NCBI GenBank assembly: GCA_903932805.1
Contig: CAIZHO010000055.1
Span: 1-6,065 of the forward strand
Reading direction: 5' to 3'
Origin: an uncultured Roseiflexaceae bacterium
GTDB taxonomy: Bacteria; Chloroflexota; Chloroflexia; Chloroflexales; Roseiflexaceae
Length of the DNA: 6,065 nt
Shown: positions 4,635 through 6,065 of the stretch, piece by piece
Layout of the letters: every line of letters begins with the position of its first letter
How positions within the stretch are numbered: the first letter of the stretch is position 1
Position numbers and translations under genes: made by a program
The notes under the pieces: generated by a model
Databases searched by the model: none
Seen by the model: the letters and a program-made list of their open reading frames with translations, nothing else
What the model was told of the DNA's origin: nothing

Positions 4635-5810
4635 GTGCAACAGGTTCGACAGTGGCATCACCGCGGTGTGATTGCAATGGTATTCGCGGTGTTCGTCTTT
4701 TTCGGGTTCAGCATTGGAGCCAACGGCGTCTTTTGGAAGGACATCATGCCGGCCGCCGGCATGGGTGAAGCACTATTTGGCGAACTTTCGCTCATTTCAC
4801 CACTGACAGCAGTCTTCATTCTGTTATTCGGTGGACCAATCATCGAACGGATCGGCAAACGAATTGCCTTATCGATAGGGCTCATCGTACTGACGGCTGC
4901 GACGCTTGTCTTATCGGCAGTCGCAACACCGACACATTTTGCTGTGGTGAATCTCTTGTATGGGCTCGGCTACGGCATTGTCGAAATCACTATCAACTCT
5001 GTCACCCTGGATTGGGAGCGCGAACGCAGTCGAAGCGTGATGAACTACGTCCACGCAGTGTTCTGTGCGGGTGCGGTTGTTGCCAGTCTGGCTGCCGGTC
5101 AATTGCTCCAAATGCAGGTCGCCTATGCAACCATTTTGTGGGGGATCGCTGGTATCGGTGCCACGCTGGCGCTTATCAATCTCTTTCTGCGCTTCCCCGA
5201 TAGTGTGGTCCAAGAAGGCAGTAGCGATGCGGGGGCCGCCTTCCGATTGCTGCGAACAAAAAAAGTCGTGCTTACCTTGTCAATGATTGGTTTTTTTGCA
5301 GGGTTTGCTGAAGGCATCGCGATCACCTGGTCTGTGTTGCACCTGAGCAATTTGGGGGCATCTGCGGTGATTGGTGGATTCGGATTTGCCTTATTCAATA
5401 CTGTCATGTTTGTCGGCCGGATGACGAATGCGACCATTGTGACACGCTATGGGGTCGTGCGTTCTATCATGGTGTCGGCAAGCGCGATTATCGTCGCGGG
5501 CGTTCTGATGGCATTCACCCAAAATCTCTGGTTGGCCATCGCCGCATTTGCTATCCTCGGATTTGGTGCTGCCGGTCCCATCCCCACTGCACTCACCGCC
5601 GGAGCGAAGCTCGTGCCTGGCCAAAATAGTGCATTTTCTGGCGCGCTTATGTCAATCACGTATGTTTCATTCATCGTGTGTGCGCCGCTTATCGGCAATA
5701 TCGCAGAACTGACGTCATTGCAAACTGCCCTCATCACCACCATCGTGGTAGGAGTGTGCCTCTTTGGATTTGCACAACGACTCCACACTGTCTCACGCAA
5801 CGCAGTCTGA
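4635..5810 (+). CDS. Major facilitator superfamily (MFS) transporter
   Basis: This is a 391-residue, highly hydrophobic inner-membrane protein with about 12 predicted helices in two halves: roughly 12-32, 50-66, 76-96, 101-121, 136-156 and 165-185, then 210-230, 243-261, 275-293, 296-316, 333-351 and 362-382. They are joined by a polar loop around 187-207. The loop between helices 2 and 3 has the motif-A-like GGPIIERIGKR (66-76), and a weaker copy, GRMTNATIVTRYG, lies between helices 8 and 9. The helix-5 segment NYVHAVFCAGAVV (137-149) resembles the fucose permease/sugar type of MFS protein, which fits the neighbouring polyol or sugar dehydrogenases, but the substrate is inferred only from context and drug export is not excluded. 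It starts at GTG 4635 with GGAGGT before it. It is transcribed divergently from the two oxidoreductases through overlapping promoters. Its last 47 bases overlap the likely start of the next gene. Confidence 0.92.
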   Translation: MQQVRQWHHRGVIAMVFAVFVFFGFSIGANGVFWKDIMPAAGMGEALFGELSLISPLTAVFILLFGGPIIERIGKRIALSIGLIVLTAATLVLSAVATPTHFAVVNLLYGLGYGIVEITINSVTLDWERERSRSVMNYVHAVFCAGAVVASLAAGQLLQMQVAYATILWGIAGIGATLALINLFLRFPDSVVQEGSSDAGAAFRLLRTKKVVLTLSMIGFFAGFAEGIAITWSVLHLSNLGASAVIGGFGFALFNTVMFVGRMTNATIVTRYGVVRSIMVSASAIIVAGVLMAFTQNLWLAIAAFAILGFGAAGPIPTALTAGAKLVPGQNSAFSGALMSITYVSFIVCAPLIGNIAELTSLQTALITTIVVGVCLFGFAQRLHTVSRNAV

Positions 5811-6065
5811 GATTCGGCGGGTGGGCTGGGGCATTCACATACTGCTGTGGGCAACGCTCTGGATTGCCGGGTGTGCTGCTCCGCAGGAACTGATTGTTGC
5901 AAGCACACCTCCACCCGCCACGACTGTTCCAACACGACAGGCAACGCCGACTGCGCGAGCGCCGAGTCATACCCCATCACCGACGATTGGGGTCGTCGTC
6001 AGTGCCCCAAGCCCGACATTCACACGCTTCACTGCGGTAGAACGCCGGAAATTTTTCCGTCAAAT
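5764..6065 (+). CDS. Putative lipoprotein with Thr/Pro-rich linker (3'-truncated by window)
   Basis: The open frame runs off the right edge; 100 codons are visible. A hydrophobic segment, WGIHILLWATLW (22-33), follows Arg18-Arg19 and leads to the lipobox IAGC with Cys37, so the product should be a lipid-anchored exported protein. Residues 47-86 are rich in Thr, Pro, Ala and Ser (for example TPPPATTVPT and HTPSPT), a flexible surface linker. The sequence after it, FTAVERRKFFRQ, begins an unidentified domain. The proposed start is TTG 5764, because TAGGAG (5749-5754) lies 9 nt upstream and it keeps the two arginines of the signal peptide. The alternative GTG at 5821 has no clear Shine-Dalgarno and would lose them. 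With TTG 5764 the gene overlaps the transporter by 47 bases in another frame, suggesting one transcript with coupled translation. The function of the mature domain is unknown. Confidence 0.72.
   Translation, partial: MDLHNDSTLSHATQSEIRRVGWGIHILLWATLWIAGCAAPQELIVASTPPPATTVPTRQATPTARAPSHTPSPTIGVVVSAPSPTFTRFTAVERRKFFRQ

Noticed and set aside
5447..5980. 177-codon minus-strand open frame
   Set aside because: Antisense to the MFS and lipoprotein genes, with low-complexity composition and no family signal; a shadow frame.
1..6065. CRISPR arrays, insertion sequences, tRNA or rRNA genes, phage or defence genes
   Set aside because: No regularly spaced repeats, transposase-like products, terminal inverted repeats, or tRNA/rRNA sequences were seen on either strand.

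Overview
This is a bacterial window of moderately high GC with five complete protein genes, two partial genes at the edges and one 18-residue leader peptide. The source is probably a Chloroflexota-like bacterium. That is inferred from the overall look of the methionyl-tRNA synthetase and from the Thr/Pro-rich linker of the lipoprotein at the right edge. No marker in the window proves the phylum.

Layout, left to right. Bases 1-100 hold the tail of a plus-strand gene (reading frame ambiguous) and a strong plus-strand intrinsic terminator. Two minus-strand genes follow, read right to left as metG (methionyl-tRNA synthetase, 601-2352) and a VOC/glyoxalase-family enzyme (125-568), probably one operon. 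Between metG and the next gene is a 187-base minus-strand control region. It has a near-consensus sigma-70 promoter, a transcribed leader of about 155 nt and a 13-bp terminator only 23 nt before the metG start codon. Further right, two Gfo/Idh/MocA oxidoreductases overlap by one base (4533-3541 and 3541-2540, minus strand). A divergent plus-strand MFS transporter (4635-5810) follows, overlapped at its 3' end by a truncated lipoprotein gene that runs off the window.

The most interesting region is 2353-2543. The metG leader encodes a short peptide, MRRIRRYTHMMQMTTPAC, with a good Shine-Dalgarno sequence and Met codons at positions 10, 11 and 13. Its stop codon lies inside the 5' arm of a hairpin that would sequester the 5' arm of the metG terminator. 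This is the layout of ribosome-mediated transcription attenuation: scarce charged Met-tRNA stalls the ribosome at the Met cluster, the antiterminator forms and metG is transcribed. When Met-tRNA is plentiful the ribosome reaches the stop codon, masks the antiterminator arm and the terminator folds. The sequence elements are seen directly; the mechanism is inferred.

The right half looks like a small catabolic or uptake locus: two NAD(P)-dependent sugar or cyclitol-type dehydrogenases divergent from an MFS permease. Each direction has an extended -10 element, and each -10 falls in the -35 slot of the opposing promoter. The substrate cannot be read from the sequence.
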